DNA of 44,337 nucleotides from Caldilineaceae bacterium SB0662_bin_25. Its GTDB lineage: Bacteria > Chloroflexota > Anaerolineae > Caldilineales > Caldilineaceae. Positions within the stretch are counted from its first letter, which is position 1; each line of letters opens with the position of its first letter. The notes below the pieces were generated by a model. It saw only the letters and a program-made list of their open reading frames with translations, did no database searches and was not told the DNA's origin. This document shows positions 26,224 through 34,637 of this stretch, piece by piece. Both the position numbers and the translations under genes were made by a program. The stretch is taken from the NCBI GenBank assembly GCA_009840225.1, contig VXOE01000007.1, forward strand, positions 1 through 44,337, in the 5' to 3' direction.

Positions 26224-27939
26224 GTGCCGTCTCCTCCAAGAAATACACACGACGATAGATCCACGGAGGCGCTGGCACGCAGCGCCTCTCTACTTTCCGT
26301 TGGCGCGGTTGCGAGTCGCGTACTGGGTCTTGCCCGGGAAATGGTAATCGCCAGCTATTTTGGCGCAACCGGGCCTGTGAGCGCCTTTACGGCGGCCAGC
26401 ACTGCGCCGAAGATGCTGTACGACTTTCTGGTCGGAGGCATGTTGAGCGCGGCGCTCGTTCCGGTGCTCAGTGACTATGCGCGGTTGGATCGCGGCGGAA
26501 AGGAAGGTGCGGACGGGACCGACCTGCCGCCAAAGGGCGCAAACGTTGGGCCCAATCCTGAACTGGTACGGCTGGTGGGCGCGCTGCTCAGCCTGGCGGT
26601 AGTGTCACTTGCGGGTCTGGCTCTTCTGATGGTCGTCATTGCTCCCCAGATTGCCATACTGCTTGCGGGGGGATTTGACGACTTTGATCCAGCATTGCTT
26701 CCGCTGACTGCGCGACTGTTAAGGCTGATGGCGCCGGTCGTATGGTTTATCTCCATGGCCGGACTCTTGACGGGGATCCTTTTTGCGCTCCAGCGATTCA
26801 GTGTGCCCGCTCTGGCCTCTGCCGTCTACAACCTTGGAATCGTTGTTGCCGCGCCGATTCTGGCTGGTCGCGTGGGCATAGTCAGCCTGGCGGTAGGTGT
26901 GCTAGCCGGAAGCATGGTCCAGTTCGGATTGATGGCATGGGACGTGCGTCGGGCTGGCCTGAAGTTCACGGTGAGGTGGAGTCATCCGGCGCTGGGCCGC
27001 ATCGTGCTGCTGTACTTGCCGATCGCGGCTGGGCTGATCGTGGCGCAGTTTCAAGTTGGGTTAGACAGACGGCTTGCCAGCGGCACCGGGGTACAGAGTA
27101 TCGCCTGGATGAGCAAAGCGACGACGTTGCAACAGATGCCACTGGGGATGATCAGTGTTGCCATATCGCTGGCAGCATTGCCGCGCCTCAGCCAACAGTT
27201 TGCGGCGGGTGATGAGGGGGCTTACCGTGCGACGCTGACACGGGGACTGCGTATGGTTATCGTGATGATCGTGCCGCTCCTCGTAGGGTTGGGCCTGCTG
27301 GCTGAGCCGACGGTGCGGTTACTGTTTGAGCGGGGACAGTTCACGGCGGGCGACACTGCGCAGGTGGTTTCGGCTCTGCAGGTATATCTCGTGGGGGCGC
27401 TTTTTGCTTCGATCGATTTTCCACTGATTTATGCATTCTATGCACGCAACGATACGCTGCTGCCGGCGCTGGTGGGCGTACTCAGCGTGCTGGTTTATGC
27501 CGTTTTGGCGCTGGCGCTGATTGAAGGGCTGGGCTTCCTTGGTCTGGTTTGGGCGGACACAGCAAAGCAGGGCGCTCATGCTGTTGTAATGCTGGGGTTG
27601 CTGTACTGGAAGCTGGGGTTTGGTTCGGCAGGCAGGCGACCTGAAAGTGCCCGGGAGAAGCTGGAGGACCGGGGAATGCGGGGAATAGGGCCGACCTTAC
27701 GGTCTTTCGGGTCGGTCATCGGGGCGGCGGGTGCTATGGTTGTTGTGATAGCGTGGTTGTTGTCGCTGCTGGACCCGGGAGGAGAGACCTCGTTGTCGAA
27801 TGACGTTTTGCGGATTGTTGTCTGCGGTGGCGGCGGCGTCCTGACCTACGCTGGCTTCTTACTCTTGGTGGGTCAGCCCGAGGCAAGGCAGTTGGGTCGG
27901 GCTGCAATGCGGATAAGAGGGCTTGTAAGGGGGAAGTAG
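26224..27939 (+). CDS. murJ: Lipid II flippase MurJ
   Basis: Integral membrane protein (571 residues) of the MurJ/MviN family, which flips the peptidoglycan precursor lipid II across the cytoplasmic membrane. The N-terminal segment ASRVLGLAREMVIASYFGA (about 30-48) is the family hallmark, followed by about 14 hydrophobic helices. Other typical blocks are the LLFERGQFTAGDT stretch and a central FALQRFSVPALAS region. The start is GTG 26224, and GAAGGA lies about 10 bases upstream. Length is usual for the family. It is followed by an unrecognised membrane protein with a zinc-protease motif, 65 bases on. Confidence 0.94.
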   Translation: MPSPPRNTHDDRSTEALARSASLLSVGAVASRVLGLAREMVIASYFGATGPVSAFTAASTAPKMLYDFLVGGMLSAALVPVLSDYARLDRGGKEGADGTDLPPKGANVGPNPELVRLVGALLSLAVVSLAGLALLMVVIAPQIAILLAGGFDDFDPALLPLTARLLRLMAPVVWFISMAGLLTGILFALQRFSVPALASAVYNLGIVVAAPILAGRVGIVSLAVGVLAGSMVQFGLMAWDVRRAGLKFTVRWSHPALGRIVLLYLPIAAGLIVAQFQVGLDRRLASGTGVQSIAWMSKATTLQQMPLGMISVAISLAALPRLSQQFAAGDEGAYRATLTRGLRMVIVMIVPLLVGLGLLAEPTVRLLFERGQFTAGDTAQVVSALQVYLVGALFASIDFPLIYAFYARNDTLLPALVGVLSVLVYAVLALALIEGLGFLGLVWADTAKQGAHAVVMLGLLYWKLGFGSAGRRPESAREKLEDRGMRGIGPTLRSFGSVIGAAGAMVVVIAWLLSLLDPGGETSLSNDVLRIVVCGGGGVLTYAGFLLLVGQPEARQLGRAAMRIRGLVRGK

Positions 27940-28004
27940 GCCTTGACAGGTCGCCTCCTGGCTTCGAGGCCAGGGGGAAATATGGTGAGGACATTGTTCT
28001 CTTG

Positions 28005-29492
28005 ATGGACGGCGTCATGGAAAGACTCGACTTCATAGTGTCTTCCCTGAATCTTCCGGGCTCCTACATTTTCCTCAACCCGGCCCAATTGTGGCGTGGT
28101 TCCTGGAAGGCGATCGCGCTGCTCGCGGCGCTGTTGCTTATCGGGGGCAGCGTTCCACGCTCGATCCCCATGCGGGCCCACATTATCAAGTCAGCGGTAG
28201 CCCTACCTGATTTCAACTTTTTTGCATGGGAGTTGAATGCGTTGGGAATGGCGGTCTTTGGGGGAGAGAGTCCGCTGAAAGACGGGCTTGATGAAGACGC
28301 CCAGATAGGGCTGGTGCAAGCCTATTTTGAACGGGCAAAGATGATCTCAGAAAAGGAGGCGGAACTAGACGGGCTGGTTTCCGAAGTGGCTTCGGCGGCA
28401 ACCGGTGACGCTGAATCAGATCCATTTCAGGCATCCGTTAGGGCAAAACAGAGGGCGGTTCCTTCTGGCGATGCCATCGCTGTCCCGGGACGCGGGATGA
28501 TGGTTGAAGAGGCGCGTCTGGAACTGGCCGGTTTGCGGCGCCAGCAGTCATCGGATCGTTCGTTGGTAGAAGCCATCCTGCAGAAGCAGATTCGCGAAGA
28601 GATACGTGAAGCTGACCTGGGACTGCTTGGCATCGTTTGGCCCCCTGTGCAGTTCGCCTTCATTGAACCCCCGCTGAAGCTGACCGTAAGCCCGCGTGAC
28701 CGAATCTCCACGCTCCACTCACGCGTTCTACAGGCCGATTATGATCCTGTTACGCTGGAGGAGAGCGAACATGCCATCCAAGCCATCACGGGCCTGAGCG
28801 CGCATATTTCACAGATTGGGGGCATGGCCGTCTTCCCGGCGATGGTTGTAGAGAGCAGTTCGCTCAAGTGGGTATTGGAGACCGTTGCACATGAGTGGGT
28901 GCACCACTATCTGTTTCTTTTCCCTCTAGGTTTGCGATACGCCAGCAGTGACGAGGCGACAACACTCAATGAAACGGTTGCGGAAATCGTTGGCGTGGAA
29001 ATCGGAGAAAGGGTATGGCGGCGTCTCTATGACCCCTCTGCGCCATCTGCGGATCCTGCGGCAGGGTCGAACGACGACATTCCTTGCGCCTGCAGCACGG
29101 CCGATCTTTGGGCGCAGACATACGAGTTGGAGCAGAGCCGCTGGGAGCGATACGGGCGGCCTCTTGGGTTCGACTTCCGGCGGGAAATGCGGGAGACACG
29201 GCTGCATGTGGACAGGTTACTGAAAGCCGGGCACGTGGAGGCCGCGGAGGTGTACATGGAGGGGCGCAGGCGGTATTTTGTGGCACAGGGATACCCCTTG
29301 CGCGTGTTGAATCAGGCTTACTTTGCTTTCAACGGCAGCTATGGGACCGGCGCGGCATCCTCCAACCCGATTGGCCCCATGTTGGAGCAACTTCGCGAGG
29401 AGAGCGACAGTTTGGCCCACTTTTTTGGGCAGGTACGCTGGTTTACGAGTTTGGCCGACCTGGAGAAGGCCCTGCAGGCAAATGGAGAATAG
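28005..29492 (+). CDS. Membrane-anchored protein with zincin-like HEWVH...NE motif, unrecognised family
   Basis: A 495-residue protein that I cannot assign to a named family. One hydrophobic helix lies near the N-terminus (about 35-50, WKAIALLAALLLIGG). The rest looks extracytoplasmic or soluble, with a Glu/Ala-rich helical region at about 100-200. At residues 296-300 is H-E-W-V-H, and 22 residues later comes NE (322-323) within LNETVAEIVG. This has the layout of gluzincin metallopeptidases (HExxH plus a downstream Glu ligand), so a Zn2+ peptidase is plausible but unproven. ATG 28005 or ATG 28017 may be the real start, since the ribosome-binding sequence is poor. Lying 65 bases after murJ, it may belong to a cell-envelope operon. 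Confidence 0.72.
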   Translation: MDGVMERLDFIVSSLNLPGSYIFLNPAQLWRGSWKAIALLAALLLIGGSVPRSIPMRAHIIKSAVALPDFNFFAWELNALGMAVFGGESPLKDGLDEDAQIGLVQAYFERAKMISEKEAELDGLVSEVASAATGDAESDPFQASVRAKQRAVPSGDAIAVPGRGMMVEEARLELAGLRRQQSSDRSLVEAILQKQIREEIREADLGLLGIVWPPVQFAFIEPPLKLTVSPRDRISTLHSRVLQADYDPVTLEESEHAIQAITGLSAHISQIGGMAVFPAMVVESSSLKWVLETVAHEWVHHYLFLFPLGLRYASSDEATTLNETVAEIVGVEIGERVWRRLYDPSAPSADPAAGSNDDIPCACSTADLWAQTYELEQSRWERYGRPLGFDFRREMRETRLHVDRLLKAGHVEAAEVYMEGRRRYFVAQGYPLRVLNQAYFAFNGSYGTGAASSNPIGPMLEQLREESDSLAHFFGQVRWFTSLADLEKALQANGE

Positions 29493-29606
29493 CCGGGGTC
29501 AACCTGACAGAGCACGGCTTGATTCAGGGACAATGACGCTAAGACTGAAATCGTTTTTCTTGTAGCAGGTCTAATCAGTTCACTTATCCCCAAATTGGAG
29601 CATTCA

Positions 29607-30770
29607 ATGGCAACATACCGGACCGGAGTCATCGCCTGCGGCATTATCGCCCGAGTCCATGCCAGGGCATGGCTAGGCGTTGAGGGCAGACCAACCGAGA
29701 TTGGGGCGATTGCAGACTCGAATGGGGACGCACTGAGGGAGTTTGGCGAGTTCTTCGGTGTGCCCGAGGGACATCGGTACTCCGACTACCGGGAGATGCT
29801 GGACAGCGAAAGGCTTGATTTCGTCGACGTGTGCTCCTGGCACCAGCTGCACGCGGAGATGGTCATTGCGGCCGCAGCGCGCCAGCCGAAAGCGATCATC
29901 TGCCAGAAGCCGATGGCCGTGGACCTGGGTGAGGCGGAGGCGATGTTGACGGCGTGCCAGCGAAACGGCGTCAAGTTGGTGATTGCGTACCAGCGGCCAC
30001 ACCATGCCACCTGGTTGAAGGCGAGAGAGTTGTTGCGTGAGGGGGCAATTGGCCGCGTCGTGCAGATACAGCTGGAAGCGGGAGGAAATCTACTCAATAC
30101 AAACTCGCACAATATCCGCCTGGCCCTATTTCTCATGGATGAACCGCGTGTGGAGTGGGTGATGGGCGCGGTCGAACGCACGACAGAACTTCTGGAGCGC
30201 GGATTGCCGGCGGAGGATGCCTGCCTTGGGCTGGCGGCTTGTGACAATGGCGCCACGATCCTCATCATGGGGGACCTGATTCAGGGCCTGGGCCAGGGAT
30301 GCCGGGTGATTGGGACGGAGGGGATCATGGAACTCAGCACGACTTATTATCCTGACGAGATGGTCCCGTCCGATGCGCCGATGCACATGCCCGAGGGGCT
30401 TTCGGCCCGCTACAATTTCGAAATTGGTACAGTCCGCTACATGAACGGGGCAACGGACGGATGGGAAGAGGTGACCGAGACCTGGCGCGATTGCTGGTCG
30501 CAGCAGTGCCGGGAGGCGATTGACTGGGTCGAAGGGAGAGTGGAAGCCCCCATCAGCAGCGGGGAGCGAGGGAGGGCCGTGCAGGAGGTGATGATGGCGC
30601 TGTATGAGTCGGCGCGAAAGCGGCAGCGGATCTACCTGCCGCTGAAGACGCGTGTCAATCCACTCAGGCTCATGGTTGAGACGGGGGAACTGGAGGCGGA
30701 GTGGCCGGGCGAATACGAACGCCGGGCAACACTTGTGCGCGGCGAAGGAATGTCATGGCACGAAACGTAG
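29607..30770 (+). CDS. Gfo/Idh/MocA family oxidoreductase
   Basis: A 387-residue dehydrogenase of the Gfo/Idh/MocA family. The Rossmann loop is degenerate but recognisable (TGVIACGIIARVHARAW). The catalytic-loop motif reads IICQKPMAVD, with Gln instead of Glu before the Lys-Pro, as in the gene at 8332. The C-terminal domain (about 130-350) has a long helix with NTNSHNIRLALFL, carrying the conserved His/Asn. ATG 29607 is chosen because GGAG (29597-29600) lies 6 bases upstream. The earlier in-frame TTG at 29595 lacks this spacing. The substrate is unknown. It is convergent with the next PhyH gene, with only 19 bases between them. Confidence 0.9.
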   Translation: MATYRTGVIACGIIARVHARAWLGVEGRPTEIGAIADSNGDALREFGEFFGVPEGHRYSDYREMLDSERLDFVDVCSWHQLHAEMVIAAAARQPKAIICQKPMAVDLGEAEAMLTACQRNGVKLVIAYQRPHHATWLKARELLREGAIGRVVQIQLEAGGNLLNTNSHNIRLALFLMDEPRVEWVMGAVERTTELLERGLPAEDACLGLAACDNGATILIMGDLIQGLGQGCRVIGTEGIMELSTTYYPDEMVPSDAPMHMPEGLSARYNFEIGTVRYMNGATDGWEEVTETWRDCWSQQCREAIDWVEGRVEAPISSGERGRAVQEVMMALYESARKRQRIYLPLKTRVNPLRLMVETGELEAEWPGEYERRATLVRGEGMSWHET

Positions 30771-30789
30771 AGCGTCGGGAGCGGATCGT

Positions 30790-31650
30790 TCACTCTTCCC
30801 TGATGGTGCCATCCGGACGCACGCGCTTTGGCCGAATTATAGTAACGCTGTCATCTTCGATGATGGGGCGGTCGTAGATGTAGGGAGGCTCCAGAACTGC
30901 CTGTTGCGCCGGAGTCAGCTCGTCAACCCAGTCGGGCATTGAGGTCTCATAGACGCCGCCGGCAAAATGCAGGTAGTTGGGCGAGAAGCGGTAGAGGAGC
31001 GAGCGACGCTGCTGCTTGGCCCTCCAGGGCAGGGTGCCGTGAATGGTGGCTTCGTTGAAGATGACCATGTCGCCGGCTTTGCAGGGCACATTGTAGACAA
31101 GCTCCCGATTTTTCTCGTAGCGTGCAATATCCTCAGGCATGGGGAAGTTGGCCTTATGGCTTCCGGGAATCACGCAGAGCCCGCCGTCGCCTTCGTTCAC
31201 GTCCGCCAACTGAAACTGGCAGACGACCATGCCGCAACGCATCTGGCCATTGGCGTAGCTGTAGTGCTGCGTGCCGTCGAATACACGGCTGGTTGACCCG
31301 TGCAGGCGAAGTCCTTCCGTCCCAGTCGTTGCAGCCAGCATAAAGGGTGCATGGTCCATCTTCCAGCCGCGGCCAAACATTGTGTTCAGATAGGGGAGCA
31401 GTTTGGTATGGGCCAGCAGCTCGCGGAAGGGCTGGCACCAGGGCTTGTCCCATGTCAGCATTCCGCTGAAGAAGTCGCGCGGGATGTCTCCAGCCATGTC
31501 CCCATCGGGGTGCGAATTGGGGTCAGGAATCGCTTTGTCCCAGTTGGCGTCGAAGGCATAGTTAAGTTCCTGTACTTCAAGAAGAGTGAGGAAGTTTTCG
31601 ACTTTAAGAAAACCTTGCAGGTCGAACATGAATTTCTCGCGGTCGTTCAT
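30790..31650 (-). CDS. PhyH-family protein lacking the Asp iron ligand (H-G-S)
   Basis: A 286-residue PhyH-family protein. The fold motifs are clear: GGLCVIPGSHKANFPMP (about 156-172), the distal His204 in TIHGTLPWRAKQQRR and the 2-oxoglutarate Arg215/216. The first iron-binding position is H117, but the following residues are G-S119, not x-D. By comparison the gene at 42921 has H-A-D at the same place. With the carboxylate missing, the protein may leave a site for another ligand such as halide, as in non-haem iron halogenases, or may be catalytically altered or inactive. ATG 31650 is supported by GGAG in GGAGTAGGCA upstream. Confidence 0.9.
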   Translation of the reverse strand: MNDREKFMFDLQGFLKVENFLTLLEVQELNYAFDANWDKAIPDPNSHPDGDMAGDIPRDFFSGMLTWDKPWCQPFRELLAHTKLLPYLNTMFGRGWKMDHAPFMLAATTGTEGLRLHGSTSRVFDGTQHYSYANGQMRCGMVVCQFQLADVNEGDGGLCVIPGSHKANFPMPEDIARYEKNRELVYNVPCKAGDMVIFNEATIHGTLPWRAKQQRRSLLYRFSPNYLHFAGGVYETSMPDWVDELTPAQQAVLEPPYIYDRPIIEDDSVTIIRPKRVRPDGTIREE

Positions 31651-31820
31651 TGCCTACTCCTTTGCACGCCAGCCGGACACGTAATCCGTTAGTTAGTTGA
31701 GAGTTGCTGCTCTTTTCTTGGGGGAACTTTGATGAATAAGAGGGGTTGAGGGAGGAGGGAGCGCGTGCTTCTCGCCCGCGCTCCCCAAAAGGCAGAGGCT
31801 GGTCGAGCCCCAGTCATTCC

Positions 31821-32579
31821 TTACTTCTCCAGAGCGAACGTGGCCTTAATCATGATAGCCACTTCGACCTCTGATGGGGAGTTGGCCAGTGAACTGGGCG
31901 TTCCCATCAGATAGTAGCCGCCGGTGGCCGTTTGCCCAGCATGTGCTATGCAGCCGCCAGCCGGACGGATGGCGCCGACAGGGGAAACGTCTTCAGAGAC
32001 TGAAATGACGCGGCCGAGCGACATTTCCAGAAGGCCGGCCATTCTCGTCGCACGCTGTCGTGCGTCTTCGAGTGCCGCTCGCATTGCCTCCAACTCCAGG
32101 GCGGCGCAGTCCTCGACTCGAAACACCATGTTCGCCCCTTGGATCGTTGGTCCTCGCCTACCCTCCATTTCGTCCACGATTTCCTGCATCAGAGAAAGCA
32201 GTCGGTCCAGTTCATTGAAAGTGAAGGCAACTTCACCTGCGAAACTTGAGGGTCCATAGGCATAATTTCGGCTGAGGTAGTTTATCTCGATGGTTTCTAC
32301 ATCGATTCCGTGTTCGATCAAGAATTTGCTAACTTCCTCAAGGTCTGTGGGCTCGACGAAGGACAGCTCAGGGCCTGCAGGGCCGTATGAGGGCTGATCG
32401 CCAATATACAGATTCACGCTGACACTGTCCGGCGCGGTCGACGCAGCACCGTAACCAAGGACAGTGACACTCATGGCAGGATCGGAGGGAATTTCCTGAT
32501 TTGGCGTCGCACCGAGGCTGGTTGAAGGGACCAAGAGGAGCGACGCAAGTAACAGGAGTGTGAGGAGGGCGTTTTTCAT
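31821..32579 (-). CDS. SIMPL domain-containing protein (DUF541), secreted
   Basis: A 252-residue protein with a clear signal peptide (MKNALLTLLLLASLLLVPSTSLGA, residues 1-24, given only as a hydrophobic N-terminus ending in Ala). It is probably exported. The rest shows the SIMPL/DUF541 pattern: VTVLGYGAASTAPDSVSVNL near 36-55, and an internal region beginning EAMRAALEDARQRATRMA with a later DVSPVG. Its role is uncertain, as the family is linked to envelope or stress functions. ATG 32579 is preferred over an upstream in-frame TTG because AAAGGAACG is properly spaced before it. An operator-like palindrome sits about 42 bases upstream. Confidence 0.85.
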   Translation of the reverse strand: MKNALLTLLLLASLLLVPSTSLGATPNQEIPSDPAMSVTVLGYGAASTAPDSVSVNLYIGDQPSYGPAGPELSFVEPTDLEEVSKFLIEHGIDVETIEINYLSRNYAYGPSSFAGEVAFTFNELDRLLSLMQEIVDEMEGRRGPTIQGANMVFRVEDCAALELEAMRAALEDARQRATRMAGLLEMSLGRVISVSEDVSPVGAIRPAGGCIAHAGQTATGGYYLMGTPSSLANSPSEVEVAIMIKATFALEK

Positions 32580-33309
32580 CAGACGTTCCTTTCTCAAGAT
32601 ATTGTTATCATTCAGCGCTAAGTGCAGTCATTGCACTAATTCATAAGGCCAGCATCGAGCCGAAAGGGTCGCCGCGTTACAGGTCGGCGTTAGAGGTTTT
32701 GGGCAGGTAAGGACAACCTTGCCAGGCAGCACATTCGCCGGAGAGGGGAATTTCCAGACTAAATTGTTTTACGGCGTTGCCTGCGTTATGCCAGACTTTT
32801 CGAGGAGCAAACAGCTACCAGGTGGAGAGCGGCTACCTGGAGTAGCAGAGTGACTGACAAGAACAGGAGGCATATTGAATGTAACTTATCCAATAGAAAC
32901 TGGCAAATGGTTTTTCGGGGTCAGATTTGGTTGAATTCGTCTCCTAAGCAGTGCGATTTCTTCCTGAGTCTGACCAAATGGATGCAGCTCTACTGGCCAA
33001 GGTTTGCAATCGCTGTTAGGACTTCCCGGGGCCTCAGGAGGGACAGTCTTTTTCTTGCTTGACACAGCCCTGGCCCACAACTATGATCTGACGTGCCTTC
33101 CCCTGAATGAACCTTTCGAGCAGTCCAAATGCACCCCTACGACCAGGTTTGCTGTCCGCCCGTATTGTCGATCAAGATGAAGAGAATAGCCTTCCGGCAA
33201 CCACAGTCTTTTCAGGCATACCGCGTGTTCCGGGAGAGGGAGTGAGCGAATCCCGTATGTGATTCAGGCAGGCTTGAGAGCTTATCAGGGAGATTACGGA
33301 GAATCTGCG
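32580..33309. other. Divergent intergenic region, no gene recognised
   Basis: This gap of about 730 bases separates the SIMPL gene (minus) from a PhyH gene (plus). It holds the palindrome at 32621-32637 and several short open frames on both strands (for example 32850-33062). None has a ribosome-binding site or a recognisable protein pattern. It could hold promoters for both neighbours or decayed gene fragments, but no remnant was identified. Confidence 0.4.
32621..32637. promoter_or_regulatory. Operator-like inverted repeat upstream of the SIMPL gene
   Basis: AGTGCA (32621-32626) and TGCACT (32632-32637) are perfect 6-base inverted arms separated by 5 bases (17 bp in all), a geometry common for dimeric regulators. 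It is centred about 50 bases before the SIMPL start, in the promoter position. The cognate regulator is not known. Confidence 0.35.
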
Positions 33310-34164
33310 ATGAAGAAAACTGATAGAGATCCAGTTGCGATGACTGAGGAGCAGAAATTCTTCTTTGACTTGCGGGGTTGGATCTTGTTGCCGGGCGTGC
33401 TTACGCAGGAGGAAGTTCGCACGATGAAGGCAGAGGCCTACGGAGTTGACTCGGTGAGTCAGCAGCAGGCAATCAATCCCAGACAGTCGTTTCAAGGATC
33501 ACTGCAGACTTTGCTTGACCACCCGGCCATCGTTGGCATTTTGAGTGAGATCCTGTCAGAGGAACCATTTCTGGCGGACGACTACTACGCTTTTCGCTGC
33601 GAGAATTCATTTATCACGATTCGACCGCCTGGCTGGAGCAAGACGGAGCGCAGGGACGGCGGAATGCCACATGTGGTGCGACCGCCGCAACAGGCCAACG
33701 CGATGCGCTATCAGGCGGCCGGCGGGAAGATATTTGCCGGTCTGACGCGTGTGGTCTGGGAGCTGGAGGAGGTGAAGGCCGGGCAGGGAGGCACGTCGTT
33801 TCTCAGCGGGTCGCACAAGTCCCATTTCAATTACGGAGGGCCGGACCGTTACCGACCCAACGTCAGCGACTCCTCCTGGGAACAGAGTATCCGGGAGATG
33901 ATGGAGGACTACAGCTGTCCGGCCGGGTCGGCAGTGATCTTTACCGAAAGCCTTCTGCACGCTGCAAATGACTGGACCAACCCAGACAATCCCCGTTGTG
34001 CGGTCTTCAATTGTTACAACTCATTGTGGGCGCAGTGGCACCGACTGAACCTGGATCATGAGATCATTGAGGCGATGCCGCCCAAGCGGAGGTCGCTTTT
34101 CCGGGGCGTGTGGCAGATCGGTGGAGAGAATTTCGCGTACTCGCGGGAAAACCGCAGCCTGTGA
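33310..34164 (+). CDS. PhyH-family protein lacking the Asp iron ligand (H-V-V)
   Basis: A 284-residue PhyH-like protein. The C-terminal half matches the family: GGTSFLSGSHKSHFN (about 160-174), the distal His217 in SLLHAANDW and Arg229 in DNPRCAVFN. The expected HxD, however, reads H121-V-V123. The carboxylate iron ligand is absent, a second such case in this window. ATG 33310 is chosen because GGAGA (33298-33302) lies 7 bases before it. The earlier in-frame start at 33259 lacks one. Immediately downstream is a decayed coding fragment. Confidence 0.88.
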   Translation: MKKTDRDPVAMTEEQKFFFDLRGWILLPGVLTQEEVRTMKAEAYGVDSVSQQQAINPRQSFQGSLQTLLDHPAIVGILSEILSEEPFLADDYYAFRCENSFITIRPPGWSKTERRDGGMPHVVRPPQQANAMRYQAAGGKIFAGLTRVVWELEEVKAGQGGTSFLSGSHKSHFNYGGPDRYRPNVSDSSWEQSIREMMEDYSCPAGSAVIFTESLLHAANDWTNPDNPRCAVFNCYNSLWAQWHRLNLDHEIIEAMPPKRRSLFRGVWQIGGENFAYSRENRSL

Positions 34165-34165
34165 G

Positions 34166-34519
34166 CTGACGCACATTCTGTTTCCTGAAGTTCAGGCGCG
34201 GCCCGCGAATCAGGGCGAGGGGGTAGCTGCGCTTGTTCAGCCGAACGGCCCTGAGGGTGGGACGCTTCAGTACAGCGGTGATGGCGATCACTTTCGGCGT
34301 ATTGCTGAGGTCAGGCCGCCGCAGGCGCCGGGTCCTTATCGACGCGATGAATTTTGGGACGACCGGCTCGGAGTGGGCATTGGGTGGGGGCTGCATATAA
34401 GCCTGCGTACTCGCCGACTGCCTTATTTGGAACGATTCACCTGCGTGGGCCTGACAGGAAGCTGGTACTTGCCCGAAAGAGCCTTGGCTGAATTCCTCAC
34501 TACCTCCGTTGCGTGGTAG
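34166..34519 (+). pseudogene. Decayed C-terminal coding remnant (unidentified family)
   Basis: An open frame continues past the PhyH stop for about 118 codons to a TAG at 34517-34519. Its translation looks protein-like (QPNGPEGGTLQYSGDG, then VRPPQAPGPYRRDEFWDD and GVGIGWGLH). It has no start codon or ribosome-binding site of its own and lacks any upstream half. It is most simply the tail of a lost gene whose front was removed by deletion or rearrangement. The family was not recognised. Confidence 0.35.
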
Positions 34520-34637
34520 GAAAGAAAACTACATTTGAATTGAGGAAGGGCCCAGACACTACGCGGCGGACAGAATCGACGATGTCGACGCGACGCCTAT
34601 GCAAATTGGTGGCTGAATCAACATTAAAGGATTCGTG

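Noticed and set aside
31757-31785. GGGAGCGCG/CGCGCTCCC hairpin considered as terminator for the SIMPL gene
   Set aside because: There is no T-run downstream on the minus strand and no suitable run on the plus strand, so intrinsic termination is unsupported.
32850-33062. Short plus-strand frame (70 codons) in the SIMPL-PhyH intergenic region
   Set aside because: There is no ribosome-binding site, domain or homology that I recognise, and the opposite strand is equally open.
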